DNA from: Pseudoalteromonas sp. CO133X | GTDB lineage: Bacteria; Pseudomonadota; Gammaproteobacteria; Enterobacterales; Alteromonadaceae | Direction: 5' to 3' | Assembly (NCBI GenBank): GCA_004208945.1 | Contig: SGPE01000004.1 | Coordinates: forward strand, 1-43,827 | Length of the DNA: 43,827 nt | In this document: positions 28,471 through 36,999 of the stretch, piece by piece | Layout of the letters: every line of letters starts with the position of its first letter | Position numbering within the stretch: the stretch's first letter is position 1 | The notes under the pieces: generated by a model | The model's database searches: none | The model's input: the letters and a program-made list of their open reading frames with translations, nothing else | Told to the model about the DNA's origin: nothing | Program-made: the position numbers and the translations under genes

Positions 28471-29607
28471 ATGATGAAGAAACCACCGATTATTTGGACC
28501 AATGTGTTATTTTTTAGCCTGACATTTTTGGCCGCAATTACACTTGTTCCTTGGTATGGATTTAGTTACGGATACACTACTGTGCAATGGATAGCTTTTG
28601 TTGCTTGCATGTTCTACGCAGGATTATCTATCACCGCAGGTTACCACCGCTTATGGGCACACAAAGCCTATGATGCACACCCTGTGATTGAATTTATATT
28701 CGCCCTTGGTGGTGCATTTGCGCTGCAAAATAGTGCGCTTCACTGGAGTAGCGACCACCGTATTCATCATGGTCAAGTTGATGATCCAATCAAAGACCCT
28801 TATGCCGCAACAAATGGCTTTTGGTACAGCCATATAGGTTGGATGCTGCGAGACTATCAAGGAGAGGAATACGGAAATTATAGTAACTGCCGAGACTTGC
28901 AGAAAAATAAAGTCGTTATGTGGCAACACCGCCACTACATGAAATTAGTATTAGCGACCAATATTGGTATTCCTCTTTTACTTGGGTTAATGGTCGGTGA
29001 TGTATGGGGGATGTTACTACTTGCAGGGTTGTTACGTTTAGTATTAAGCCAGCATTTTACCTTTTTTATAAATTCAGTTGCCCATATATGGGGGTCTCGT
29101 CCATACACCGAAAAAAATACCGCACGCGATAATGGTTTTTTAGCGTTATTCACTTATGGTGAGGGCTATCATAATTTCCACCATATTTTTGCCAGTGACT
29201 ATCGTAATGGTATTAAATGGTATCACTATGATCCAACCAAATGGATGATCCGCACGCTCGCATCTGTCGGTCTTGCATCAAAATTAAAGCGTACACCAGT
29301 CGAGCGCATTGAAAAAGCCAAAGCAGAAACCTTGATGAATAAAACCCAAGGCCGCCTTGCAAAATTGCCTTTAGCGCAAGATAAGCTTACATTATTACAA
29401 TCTGAGTACGATTTACTGCTGAAAAAACTGCAACACTTCTGTGCCCTGCAAAAACGCGTGTTAGAAATCAAAAAGAATAACATGATGAAACAATGCGAAA
29501 AATCAGCATTAATGACACAATATCATGAGCTTGAAGCCGCTTGGGAAAACCAAAAGCAGGCTTGGCTTGCACTAAATGCGAGGTTATTAAAAGCCTCTTT
29601 TAGTTAA
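28471..29607 (+). CDS. Membrane acyl-CoA/fatty-acid desaturase with C-terminal coiled coil
   Basis: The desaturase introduces a double bond into saturated acyl chains, in the inner membrane, using O2 and a di-iron centre. Its 378 residues carry three His boxes: HRLWAH (59-64), HRIHH (96-100) and HNFHH (234-238), and four or so membrane helices. The delta-9 type is likely from the family (Pseudomonas DesB/stearoyl-CoA desaturase group). Residues about 290-378 form a Lys/Leu/Gln-rich helical tail, probably coiled coil, that is not needed for the catalytic core. It sits behind a FabR-type operator, with sthA 13 bp downstream. Confidence 0.92.
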   Translation: MMKKPPIIWTNVLFFSLTFLAAITLVPWYGFSYGYTTVQWIAFVACMFYAGLSITAGYHRLWAHKAYDAHPVIEFIFALGGAFALQNSALHWSSDHRIHHGQVDDPIKDPYAATNGFWYSHIGWMLRDYQGEEYGNYSNCRDLQKNKVVMWQHRHYMKLVLATNIGIPLLLGLMVGDVWGMLLLAGLLRLVLSQHFTFFINSVAHIWGSRPYTEKNTARDNGFLALFTYGEGYHNFHHIFASDYRNGIKWYHYDPTKWMIRTLASVGLASKLKRTPVERIEKAKAETLMNKTQGRLAKLPLAQDKLTLLQSEYDLLLKKLQHFCALQKRVLEIKKNNMMKQCEKSALMTQYHELEAAWENQKQAWLALNARLLKASFS

Positions 29608-29620
29608 TATAGGAGCGGCT

Positions 29621-31051
29621 GTGGCCAAACAACAAGTAAAGCAAAAAGATACTCCATCTTATCAATATGATGCGATTATCATAGGGACAGGTCCTGGCGG
29701 TGAAGGTACCGCCATGAACCTATCTAAAAGTAACAAAAAAGTCGCAGTTATTGAGCGCCAAGAAGCAGTAGGCGGCGGCTGTGTTCACTGGGGCACTATT
29801 CCATCAAAAGCATTACGTCACTCAGTAAGCCGTTATATAGAATATAAAGCAAACCCGCTATTTAATATTAGCGAACGCCCTAACCGCTTAACTTTTCCAG
29901 ATATTTTGCGTCACGCTAGTAATGTCATATCTAAGCAGTCAAGTTTACGTAGTAGCTTTTATGACCGTAACCGCATTCATATGTATCAGGGTGATGCTGA
30001 GTTTGTTGACAAGCACACAATTAAAATTACACACCTTGATGGTTCGCACGAAACACTCACCGCGCAAACAATTGTCATTGCTACAGGCTCTCGCCCATAT
30101 CGTCCACCTGGCGTTGACTTTAATCATGCACGTATTTACGACAGTGACACGATTTTAGGCCTTGAACATGACCCACATCGCGTACTGATTTATGGTGCAG
30201 GTGTGATTGGCTGTGAATACGCTTCTATTTTTAAAGGCTTAGGCGCAAAAGTTGATCTAGTAAATACCCGTGATCGCTTACTCGCCTTTATGGATGCAGA
30301 AATTTCAGATGCACTAAGCTATCACTTTTGGAACAGCGGTATTGTTATTCGTCATAACGAAGAATTTGATAGAGTAGAAACTCGCGATGATTGTGTTGTG
30401 ATGCACTTAAAATCAGGCAAGCGAGTTAAAGCAGACTGTATTTTGTTTGCTAATGGTCGTACGGGTAACACCGATACATTAAACCTTGATGCTGTTGGCC
30501 TAAAAGCAGATGGTCGTGGCCAGCTTAAAGTGAATGAAACTTACCAAACAGAAATCGATAACATTTATGCTGTTGGTGATGTTATTGGCTATCCAAGCCT
30601 TGCTAGTGCGGCATTTGATCAAGGGCGAATCGCCGCTGATGCTATTGCCTGTGGTAACTGCGAAGAAAAGTTGATTATTGATATACCGGCAGGGATTTAT
30701 ACTATTCCTGAAATGAGCTCAGTGGGTAAAACCGAACAAGAGCTCACCGCAGCTAAAATTCCATACGAAGTGGGTCGTGCCCAATTTAAACATTTAGCGC
30801 GTGCACAAATAGCAGGCACTGAGGTAGGTAGTTTAAAGATTTTATTCCATGTTGATACCAAAGAAGTGCTCGGTGTGCATTGCTTTGGCGAGCGCGCCTC
30901 TGAAATTGTTCACATCGGCCAAGCGATTATGGAGCAAAAGAACGGCGGTAATAACATTGATTACTTTGTAAATACCACGTTCAACTATCCGACCATGGCT
31001 GAAGCCTATCGCGTAGCTGCATTAAATGGTTTAAATCGTTTGTTTAAGTAA
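29621..31051 (+). CDS. sthA: Soluble pyridine nucleotide transhydrogenase
   Basis: SthA transfers hydride between NADPH and NAD+ in the cytoplasm. The 476-aa flavoprotein has the FAD motif [10 protein letters not shown] (20-29) and NAD motif [11 protein letters not shown]. It has the SthA-specific [17 protein letters not shown], in which only one of the two redox cysteines of dihydrolipoamide dehydrogenases remains (Cys54, with Thr59 in the other place). The C-terminus matches E. coli SthA ([21 protein letters not shown]). GTG start with AGGAG; it follows the desaturase by 13 bp and is likely cotranscribed. Confidence 0.96.
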   Translation: MAKQQVKQKDTPSYQYDAIIIGTGPGGEGTAMNLSKSNKKVAVIERQEAVGGGCVHWGTIPSKALRHSVSRYIEYKANPLFNISERPNRLTFPDILRHASNVISKQSSLRSSFYDRNRIHMYQGDAEFVDKHTIKITHLDGSHETLTAQTIVIATGSRPYRPPGVDFNHARIYDSDTILGLEHDPHRVLIYGAGVIGCEYASIFKGLGAKVDLVNTRDRLLAFMDAEISDALSYHFWNSGIVIRHNEEFDRVETRDDCVVMHLKSGKRVKADCILFANGRTGNTDTLNLDAVGLKADGRGQLKVNETYQTEIDNIYAVGDVIGYPSLASAAFDQGRIAADAIACGNCEEKLIIDIPAGIYTIPEMSSVGKTEQELTAAKIPYEVGRAQFKHLARAQIAGTEVGSLKILFHVDTKEVLGVHCFGERASEIVHIGQAIMEQKNGGNNIDYFVNTTFNYPTMAEAYRVAALNGLNRLFK

Positions 31052-31055
31052 ATAA

Positions 31056-31082
31056 AAAAAGCCCGCTTAATGCGGGCTTTTT
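31056..31082. terminator. Bidirectional terminator between sthA and hemE
   Basis: AAAAAGCCCGC (31056-31066) and GCGGGCTTTTT (31072-31082) form an 11-bp stem with a 5-nt loop. There are T-runs on both strands, serving both convergent genes. Confidence 0.9.
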
Positions 31083-31099
31083 CGTCATTAGCTTTTAGC

Positions 31100-32164
31100 T
31101 TATTTGTGATACTTAGCGCTGAACTCATGCACGGCGTTAATAAACACACCCGCATTTTCAGGGTCAACATCAGGTGTAATACCATGACCTAAGTTGAACA
31201 CATGACCAGAGCCTGTACCAAAGTCTTCTAGAATAGTCGCTACTTCTTGACGAATACGCTCAGGCGTACCATGTAGCATGGCGGGGTCCATGTTACCTTG
31301 TAGTGCTACTTTATCGCCAACACGACGCTTTGCATCACCAATATTAATTGTCCAATCTAGACCTACAGCATCACAGCCCGTCGCCGCGATTGCTTCAATC
31401 CACTGACCGCCATTTTTAGTAAACAGTGTTACAGGTACTTTGCGACCATCATGCTCGCGAATTAAGCCATCAACAATCTTATGCATGTATTGTAATGAAA
31501 ACTCATTGTAATCACGTGGGCTTAATACTCCACCCCATGAGTCAAATACCATTAACGATTGCGCACCCGCTTTAACTTGCGCGTTTAAATAGTCAATGAC
31601 TGAGTCAGCTAATTTATCAAGTAATAGGTGTAGTGTTTGTGGCTCAGCAAACGCCATTTTTTTGATTTTACCGAATGTTTTGCTGCTTCCGCCTTCAACC
31701 ATGTAAGTGGCAAGTGTCCAAGGTGAACCAGAGAAACCTATTAGCGGTACTTCACCTTTTAGTTCGCGACGAATCGTGCTTACCGCATTCATCACATAAC
31801 CAAGCTCATCAGTTGGATCGATATTTGGGATTTTTTTAACATCAGCTAATGAAGAAATCGGACGCTCAAATTTAGGACCTTCACCCGTTTCAAAATACAG
31901 ACCTAAACCCATTGCATCTGGAATAGTTAAAATATCACTAAATAGAATTGCAGCATCAAGCGGATAACGACGTAAAGGCTGTAACGTTACTTCACAAGCA
32001 AGTTCAGCGTTTTTACATAAACTCATAAAGTCGCCTGCTTGGGCACGTGTAGCACGGTACTCAGGTAAATAACGGCCAGCTTGGCGCATCATCCATACCG
32101 GAGTGACATCAACAGGTTGTTTTTGTAGTGCACGTAAATAACGGTCGTTTTTTAATTCGCTCAT
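31100..32164 (-). CDS. hemE: Uroporphyrinogen decarboxylase
   Basis: HemE decarboxylates uroporphyrinogen III to coproporphyrinogen III in haem synthesis. The 354-aa protein starts [32 protein letters not shown], the family's active-site region, and contains [12 protein letters not shown] and GLDW. The ATG at 32164 aligns with the family start; an upstream in-frame start at 32215 is rejected. It is divergent from the candidate RNA and rsd. Confidence 0.97.
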   Translation of the reverse strand: MSELKNDRYLRALQKQPVDVTPVWMMRQAGRYLPEYRATRAQAGDFMSLCKNAELACEVTLQPLRRYPLDAAILFSDILTIPDAMGLGLYFETGEGPKFERPISSLADVKKIPNIDPTDELGYVMNAVSTIRRELKGEVPLIGFSGSPWTLATYMVEGGSSKTFGKIKKMAFAEPQTLHLLLDKLADSVIDYLNAQVKAGAQSLMVFDSWGGVLSPRDYNEFSLQYMHKIVDGLIREHDGRKVPVTLFTKNGGQWIEAIAATGCDAVGLDWTINIGDAKRRVGDKVALQGNMDPAMLHGTPERIRQEVATILEDFGTGSGHVFNLGHGITPDVDPENAGVFINAVHEFSAKYHK

Positions 32165-32341
32165 GCGTATAGATCCTAGAACTGAATGAAATTTTGCTGG
32201 TGATTGTATCACCATATTACGCGCCCCACTATGGATAGATAACCAAGCCTAGATATAGATCACGATTTTTAGGCTCTGCCCAACAAATAGAGCAGGTTTT
32301 ATACGAAAACAAAATATTTTTAAAACTTTTCATTAATAAAT

Positions 32342-32370
32342 TTGCAACAAAGAAAAAAGCTTGGTATAAC
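32342..32370 (+). promoter_or_regulatory. Predicted sigma-70 promoter for a candidate small RNA
   Basis: TTGCAA (32342-32347), an exact 17-bp spacer and TATAAC (32365-32370) form one of the best -35/-10 matches in the window. The start would be near 32377 (CCCGCG). No gene with a ribosome site follows before the terminator at 32477-32501. Confidence 0.6.
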
Positions 32371-32376
32371 TTATCC

Positions 32377-32503
32377 CGCGTTAACAAAAACAATAATAAA
32401 AATCTTATAACAATAAGAACAAAAATCTTCCCATAACAATAAGAAAGCTTGTTTTAACAAGTCTAGAAAAAGAATTAAACCACCAATTTTGGTGGTTTTT
32501 TCT
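32377..32503 (+). ncRNA. Candidate intergenic small RNA of about 125 nt
   Basis: The predicted transcript runs from a strong promoter to a strong intrinsic terminator with no supported reading frame. It is A-rich, with three AACAATAA motifs (32389, 32409, 32435). Two of these lie in an imperfect tandem repeat of 22 and 25 nt (aaaaatctt, then ataacaataagaa, with CCC inserted in the second copy). CUUAU-AACA-AUAAG (32404-32417) and CUUG...CAAG (32448-32461) can form hairpins. The stretch UCUUCCC (32426-32432) could be an unpaired seed able to pair with Shine-Dalgarno sequences. I do not recognise a named RNA family. Confidence 0.5.
32477..32501 (+). terminator. Intrinsic terminator of the candidate RNA
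   Basis: AAACCACCAA (32477-32486) and TTGGTGGTTT (32489-32498) are perfect inverted arms, followed by a T-rich run to about 32508. No plus-strand coding gene lies upstream to be ended by it. Confidence 0.85.
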
Positions 32504-32773
32504 TTTTTGAATCATTGCTTTATACAATCACCTCAGTATTTTCAACGTTAAAAATTAACACTAGTAGTTTTTAATTATTTCCCATACACTGCTGTTAAAG
32601 TAAAAATTAACCTAACCTATTACGGCACGCATTTTCATATAGCAACATGCTGTCTTATGTTTCTAGGTTGGCTTTTAACAGTTTGTTGTAACTAAACACG
32701 AAGAATTAGTTGATCTTTGTGTCATATTTCCTTTTTATATAGAAAGGAAACCAACTCAGCGAGGAGATGAAAT
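32504..32773. other. Leader region of rsd
   Basis: This 270-bp stretch lies between the candidate RNA terminator and rsd. It contains an 11-bp direct repeat TAAAAATTAAC (32549-32559 and 32601-32611). It also has a hairpin TTTCCTTT/AAAGGAAA (32727-32734, 32743-32750) with an 8-nt loop, ahead of the rsd ribosome site GAGGAG. I see no gene in it. Confidence 0.5.
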
Positions 32774-33244
32774 ATGCTGACGCGTTTGGAAAAAGCTCAA
32801 CAAAAATGGGGTGGAAGCCACTCTGTTATCGATAAGTGGCTCACAGAGCGCCAAGAGCTACTTGTGCTGTTCTGCCGTATAGCGGGCTTTTCACCATATG
32901 AAAAGAAAGATCATGCCCTTCCAGATCAACTACAAATCCAAAATTTTTGTCAAATTTTAATGGACTACTTATCTGCTGGTCATTTTGAAATTTACGATGA
33001 CATTGCAAAAGCATGTGAAGAGAAAGGCCCAGAAAGCCAAAAGCTTGCCAGTGCACTTTACCCACGTATTTCAGAAACAACTGACATTGCTCTCGACTTT
33101 AACGATAAATATGCTGAAGTAGATAAAGATGATTTACTGGATGAGTTTGATAAAGACTTATCTGCCCTAGGCGAAGCACTTGAGCTACGCTTTGAATTAG
33201 AAGATGAGTTAATCGATAACTTATATTCAAATCATACTAGCTAG
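32774..33244 (+). CDS. rsd: Rsd/AlgQ family anti-sigma-70 factor
   Basis: Rsd binds free RNA polymerase sigma-70 and favours alternative sigma factors in stationary phase; it also stimulates SpoT hydrolase in E. coli. The 156-aa helical protein has the family's VIDKWLTERQELLVLFCRIAG and FCQILMDYLSAGHFEIYDDI, both close to E. coli Rsd. GAGGAG lies before the ATG. Neighbourhood with hemE is the same as in enteric bacteria, supporting orthology. Confidence 0.93.
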   Translation: MLTRLEKAQQKWGGSHSVIDKWLTERQELLVLFCRIAGFSPYEKKDHALPDQLQIQNFCQILMDYLSAGHFEIYDDIAKACEEKGPESQKLASALYPRISETTDIALDFNDKYAEVDKDDLLDEFDKDLSALGEALELRFELEDELIDNLYSNHTS

Positions 33245-33257
33245 TGCAACTTCATAG

Positions 33258-33281
33258 CAGCAGAGAGTAAATTCTCTGCTG
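33258..33281 (+). terminator. Weak terminator or mRNA-end hairpin after rsd
   Basis: CAGCAGAGA (33258-33266) and TCTCTGCTG (33273-33281) form a 9-bp stem 13 bp beyond the rsd stop. The T-run after it is poor, so it may be a processing or stabilising hairpin. Confidence 0.45.
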
Positions 33282-33389
33282 AATGCCTCTTTTGCCTTTC
33301 TTTAAAGAATCAATTATTCCATCCAAATAAAAATATTTGAAATAAATATTTAGATGCGATACTCATACTATAAAAACATGAGGTTCGCC

Positions 33390-34436
33390 ATGCATAAACG
33401 GTCATTTTTAAAGTCACTTTCAATTCTTGCAGCAGGTGCAAGCCTAACATCAGCTCCCTTAATTGCCGCACAGAATAGCAGTGGCCACACTTTAATTAAG
33501 CCAAAAGCACTCACAAAGGGAGGCACTATCGGTGTCTGTAGTCCTTCTGCGGCAACCGCCGAACATACTGATATCATACTAGCAAAAGGGGTGATTGAAG
33601 CACTGGGTTATAAAGCAAGGCTGGCACCTAATATTCTAGCAAGACGAGGCCATTTAGCTGGAACAGATGCTATGCGAGCCAACGATCTAAATAACTTGTT
33701 TAGCGATACGGATGTCGGTGCTATTTTTTGTTTGCGTGGTGGTTCAGGCGCAGCACGTATTTTACCTTTGCTCGACTACACCATGATCCGCAACAACCCT
33801 AAGCCGCTCATGGGCTACTCAGATATCACCGCTTTACATAACGCACTGCTTGCCAAAACTGGCATGATTAGTTTTCATGGTCCAAACGCATCTAGTGAAT
33901 GGAATCCATTTCATGTAGAGCAATTTAAAAGCCTGTTCGAAGTACAAAAGCGCATGCATTATCAAAATTTACCCAAAGCAGACGATGAGCTAGTAAATAC
34001 CAAGTACCTGACTCAAACTATCACAGCTGGTAAAGCGACGGGTCGCTTAATCGGTGGAAACTTGACAGTACTCACCGCTTTGGCGGGTTCTGATTACCTT
34101 CCCGACTTTAACGGGGCCATTTTGTTTTTAGAAGATATTGATGAAGCACCGTATCGAATTGACCGTATGATGAGCACATTAAAGCTCATGGGTGCACTTG
34201 ATAAGATTGCGGGTTTTGTATTTGGTGATTGTAATGAGTGCAAGCCTGGTCGTGGTTATGGCTCGTTAACACTTGATGATATTTTTGCAGATTATATTAA
34301 ACCATTAGGCATTCCCGCTTATCGCGGTGCAATGATAGGCCATATTAAACGCCAATTTATTTTACCTGTGGGTGCGTTAATTGAACTTGATGCTAACAAG
34401 GGTACGCTTAAAATGAGGGAAACTGCATTTAGCTAG
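33390..34436 (+). CDS. Exported LD-carboxypeptidase (peptidase family S66)
   Basis: S66 enzymes cleave the L-D bond of murein tetrapeptides during cell-wall recycling. This 348-aa protein has the nucleophile Ser144 in GYSDIT, the acid motif LEDIDEAPYRIDRM and the terminal His region GHIKRQFILPVG. Unlike cytoplasmic LdcA of E. coli it begins with a signal sequence (about 1-28). That sequence contains KRSFLK, a twin-arginine-like motif with Lys in the first position, followed by a mild hydrophobic stretch and an AxA-type end. GAGG 6 bp upstream supports ATG 33390 over starts at 33354 and 33378. Confidence 0.9.
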   Translation: MHKRSFLKSLSILAAGASLTSAPLIAAQNSSGHTLIKPKALTKGGTIGVCSPSAATAEHTDIILAKGVIEALGYKARLAPNILARRGHLAGTDAMRANDLNNLFSDTDVGAIFCLRGGSGAARILPLLDYTMIRNNPKPLMGYSDITALHNALLAKTGMISFHGPNASSEWNPFHVEQFKSLFEVQKRMHYQNLPKADDELVNTKYLTQTITAGKATGRLIGGNLTVLTALAGSDYLPDFNGAILFLEDIDEAPYRIDRMMSTLKLMGALDKIAGFVFGDCNECKPGRGYGSLTLDDIFADYIKPLGIPAYRGAMIGHIKRQFILPVGALIELDANKGTLKMRETAFS

Positions 34437-34453
34437 ATGAGTGAAAGTACAAA

Positions 34454-34475
34454 AAAAGGGCCATGAGGCCCTTTT
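34454..34475. terminator. Bidirectional terminator between the S66 peptidase and fkpA
   Basis: AAAAGGGCC (34454-34462) and GGCCCTTTT (34467-34475) pair perfectly around ATGA, with A- and T-runs on both sides, between two convergent genes. Confidence 0.9.
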
Positions 34476-34490
34476 CTTCTGAGTAATAAA

Positions 34491-35246
34491 TTACTCTGCA
34501 GCAGCTGCTTTTTCTTCGTCTTGGATTTCAAGTAATTCTACTTCAAAAACCAATGTTGAATTAGCAGGAATCTTACCAAGATCACGCTCGCCGTATGCAA
34601 GTTCAGATGGGATTGTGAACTTGTACTTAGAGCCAACTGGCATTAATTGTAAACCTTCAGTCCAACCTGGGATCACACGATTAAGTGGGAAAGTTGTTGG
34701 TTCGTTACGTGAGTATGAGCTATCGAACTCAGTGCCATCAAGTAAAGTACCTTTGTAATGTACTTTTACAACGTCAGTTGCTACTGGCTTTTCGCCTTCA
34801 CCTTCGGTGATCACTTCGTACTGTAAGCCAGACTCAGTAACAGTAACACCTTCTTTCTTCGCGTTTTCAGCTAAGAATTTTTCACCTTCGGCTTTGCTTT
34901 TTTCAGCTTCTACTTTTGCTTTTTCTTCTTGCTTAGTACGCATGCTTTGATCAAGCGCAGTTAACACTTCACGAATTTTTTCATCGTCTAGTTTAGCGTT
35001 ACCAGCAAGGGCATCTTCAAAGCCACGCTTTAATAGCGCTTCGTCTAACTCAATACCTAGCTCTTTTTTATCAGCTAAATCTTGGTTTAAGAAGTTACCA
35101 ACAGATGCACCGATACCGTAGGCTTGTTGTTGTGCTTCAGTCTCTAGTTTAACTTCAGCTTGCTGTTCTTTTTTTGCTTCTTGATTACAAGCTGTTAGCG
35201 CTAAAACTGACGCTGCAATCAATGACAATTTAATCGTCTTTCTCAT
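34491..35246 (-). CDS. fkpA: FKBP-type peptidyl-prolyl isomerase lipoprotein (FkpA/Mip-like)
   Basis: This envelope foldase catalyses proline cis-trans isomerisation and acts as a chaperone. Of about 251 aa, the signal ends LTAC (Cys20, lipobox). The N-terminal dimerisation part (about 30-125) has long Lys/Glu-rich helices, and the C-terminal FKBP domain (about 135-240) has VKVHYKGTLLDGTEFDSS and VIPGWTEGLQLM. ATG 35246 has GGAG 7 bp away. A lipid anchor is Mip-like; E. coli FkpA is soluble periplasmic. The slyX and yheV neighbours match the enteric fkpA neighbourhood. Confidence 0.92.
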   Translation of the reverse strand: MRKTIKLSLIAASVLALTACNQEAKKEQQAEVKLETEAQQQAYGIGASVGNFLNQDLADKKELGIELDEALLKRGFEDALAGNAKLDDEKIREVLTALDQSMRTKQEEKAKVEAEKSKAEGEKFLAENAKKEGVTVTESGLQYEVITEGEGEKPVATDVVKVHYKGTLLDGTEFDSSYSRNEPTTFPLNRVIPGWTEGLQLMPVGSKYKFTIPSELAYGERDLGKIPANSTLVFEVELLEIQDEEKAAAAE

Positions 35247-35264
35247 TTTATATCTCCGACACAC

Positions 35265-35449
35265 TTTGCAGTTGTCAATTATTGTATTATTACTAGTTAA
35301 AGGTTAACGACCTATTATGGTAGGCTGCTTGTCTAATAACTAAACTTTATGCAAACGCATAATCTAGTGATTAGACTAACAACCTTGGCTTTTAACGAGC
35401 CCTAGTCTAACCTCTCAATCACTAAGAGTTAAGGGGAAATACCTGTAAT
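35265..35449. other. Divergent intergenic region fkpA / WD40 gene
   Basis: This 185-bp region has GTCTAAT (35331-35337) and ATTAGAC (35370-35376) as inverted arms around a smaller perfect hairpin TTATGC-AAAC-GCATAA (35347-35362). It may hold operator or promoter elements for both genes; none is recognised. Confidence 0.4.
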
Positions 35450-36448
35450 ATGTCGATATTTCGTACTTTTTTATATCTACTAAGCTTTGGCTTAGTTGTT
35501 GCGTGCACTGAGCAACATGAGCAATCCGCTGAACGATATGAGCATGCGGCTAAAGGTGCGTTTGCATCTGCTCTTTCGCATGATGGCAAATACAGCTTGA
35601 TCTCATCAATACACCATGGGGTCGCGCTGTGGGATAATCAACAGCAGGTATTAAAATACCAGTGGTTTCAACAACAAGCTCAAGATAGTCTTGTGCATAC
35701 AGTGGCAATCTCTTACGACAATAGCCATGCAGTCACCGCTGAAAAGTCCACATTTGCAGTGTGGGACATTAGCACTGGTGAAAACACGGGCTACTATAAG
35801 ATACATGCCTCAACTATTAGAGATATCGCCATAAGTAACCAAGGGCGTAGCGTTTTATATGGCCGCGCCGACGGTGTAGTCGTTTACCTCGACTTAGAAA
35901 CCGGAAGGCGTATAGAGTTCCTCGGTCATCAAGAAAAAGTCAACGTTGTTGATCTATCTCCCAATGGCCACTATGCAATTAGTGGCTCAAATGATTACGT
36001 AGCTTACTTTTGGGATACTCGCACAGGGCAAGTAATCCACCGCTTTAATCACCCGACTCGTGTCACTCAGGTTGCGCTTGATCCACAGGGTCGATATGCA
36101 TTTACAGCAGATAGTATGAAGCAAGCAAATGTATGGCAACTGACTACAGGTGATCTTGTTAGCAAACTGGCGTATATTGCGCGTCAGAAAATTTTTACCG
36201 CTGTGCGTTTTAATGATCAAGGCACTTTAATTGCAACCGGTTCACCGAATCGACTCGTGGATTTATGGCAACTGGACTCAGGTAAAAAATTACAAACGTG
36301 GCAAGTACTCCCTCGTGAAGGAAGTCGCCCGAAATCAGCCGTGGTGTTAGATGTTGCGTTTACTGATAACAACCAAGCGTTATTAACCGAAAGCTCCAGC
36401 GGATTCGCTGAAAGTTTTAATTTAAGAGAATCGAATGAATACAATTGA
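35450..36448 (+). CDS. WD40-repeat lipoprotein
   Basis: The 332-aa protein has a lipoprotein signal ending VVAC (Cys19) and about six WD40-like blades from residue 35 on (repeated patterns such as GTFAVWDISTGEN, AISGSNDYVAYFWDTRTGQ and VDLWQLDSGKKLQ), forming a beta propeller. It should face the periplasm. Exported WD40 lipoproteins are uncommon in gammaproteobacteria; a scaffold or binding role is likely, but the partner is unknown. The next gene, slyX, overlaps its end by 14 bp, so the two are translationally coupled. Confidence 0.88.
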   Translation: MSIFRTFLYLLSFGLVVACTEQHEQSAERYEHAAKGAFASALSHDGKYSLISSIHHGVALWDNQQQVLKYQWFQQQAQDSLVHTVAISYDNSHAVTAEKSTFAVWDISTGENTGYYKIHASTIRDIAISNQGRSVLYGRADGVVVYLDLETGRRIEFLGHQEKVNVVDLSPNGHYAISGSNDYVAYFWDTRTGQVIHRFNHPTRVTQVALDPQGRYAFTADSMKQANVWQLTTGDLVSKLAYIARQKIFTAVRFNDQGTLIATGSPNRLVDLWQLDSGKKLQTWQVLPREGSRPKSAVVLDVAFTDNNQALLTESSSGFAESFNLRESNEYN

Positions 36449-36647
36449 AGATCGTCTCATGGAACTTGAAGCGAAAGTCGCGTTTCAAGATGAAACAATT
36501 GAAATATTGAATGATGAGCTTAAAGCGCACCAACAGCAATTGGCAAAAATGAAGCGCCAAACCGAGTTGCTCGCAGAAAAAATTAAAGAGGCGCAACAGC
36601 CTTCTCTTATGTCACAGTTACAAGAGCCGCCTCCGCCACATTACTAA
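36435..36647 (+). CDS. slyX: SlyX family protein
   Basis: This 70-aa coiled-coil protein is typical of SlyX (RLMELEAKVAFQDETIE, then a C-terminal Pro-rich PPPPHY). The function is unknown; in enteric bacteria slyX sits beside fkpA and slyD. It starts inside the 3' end of the WD40 gene. Confidence 0.94.
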   Translation: MNTIEDRLMELEAKVAFQDETIEILNDELKAHQQQLAKMKRQTELLAEKIKEAQQPSLMSQLQEPPPPHY

Positions 36648-36666
36648 GCATACAATAATGGCCGGG

Positions 36667-36870
36667 TTAATCACCCGGCTTAAATACCCCAATTACCTGC
36701 TCAAATTGACGTGTTGAAGCTTGCACAGCTTTCTCTGGCTGGGTCATTTTATGGCCACACTGTACGCACTCCACTTTTTCGACATCATGCTCTTTATAAA
36801 GCATCATGGTATCCATAGCCCCACATTCTGGGCATGACGCACCAGCAATAAAGCGTTTTTTTTGTCTCAT
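36667..36870 (-). CDS. yheV: YheV family zinc-ribbon protein
   Basis: This 67-aa protein has two CxxC knuckles (CPEC at 13-16 and CVQC at 35-38) that should bind one zinc, and the family ending EQVIGVFKPGD. The function is unknown; the E. coli homologue lies in the kefB-yheS region, matching this context. GGGAG lies 7 bp before the ATG. Confidence 0.92.
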   Translation of the reverse strand: MRQKKRFIAGASCPECGAMDTMMLYKEHDVEKVECVQCGHKMTQPEKAVQASTRQFEQVIGVFKPGD

Positions 36871-36999
36871 AAGTGATCTCCCGTGGCATGTAGGCCGCTA
36901 TTTTAGCCTAATAATTCTCTGTTTGATACGATTGCGAAGCCTTATAGGATCCGTGTTATGATAACGCAACTTAACTAGGACTCAGCATAGTATTTTTCA

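Noticed and set aside
32549..32611. Direct repeat TAAAAATTAAC (two copies) as a regulator site
   Set aside because: AT-rich 11-mers of this kind arise easily here and no third copy or known motif supports a site.
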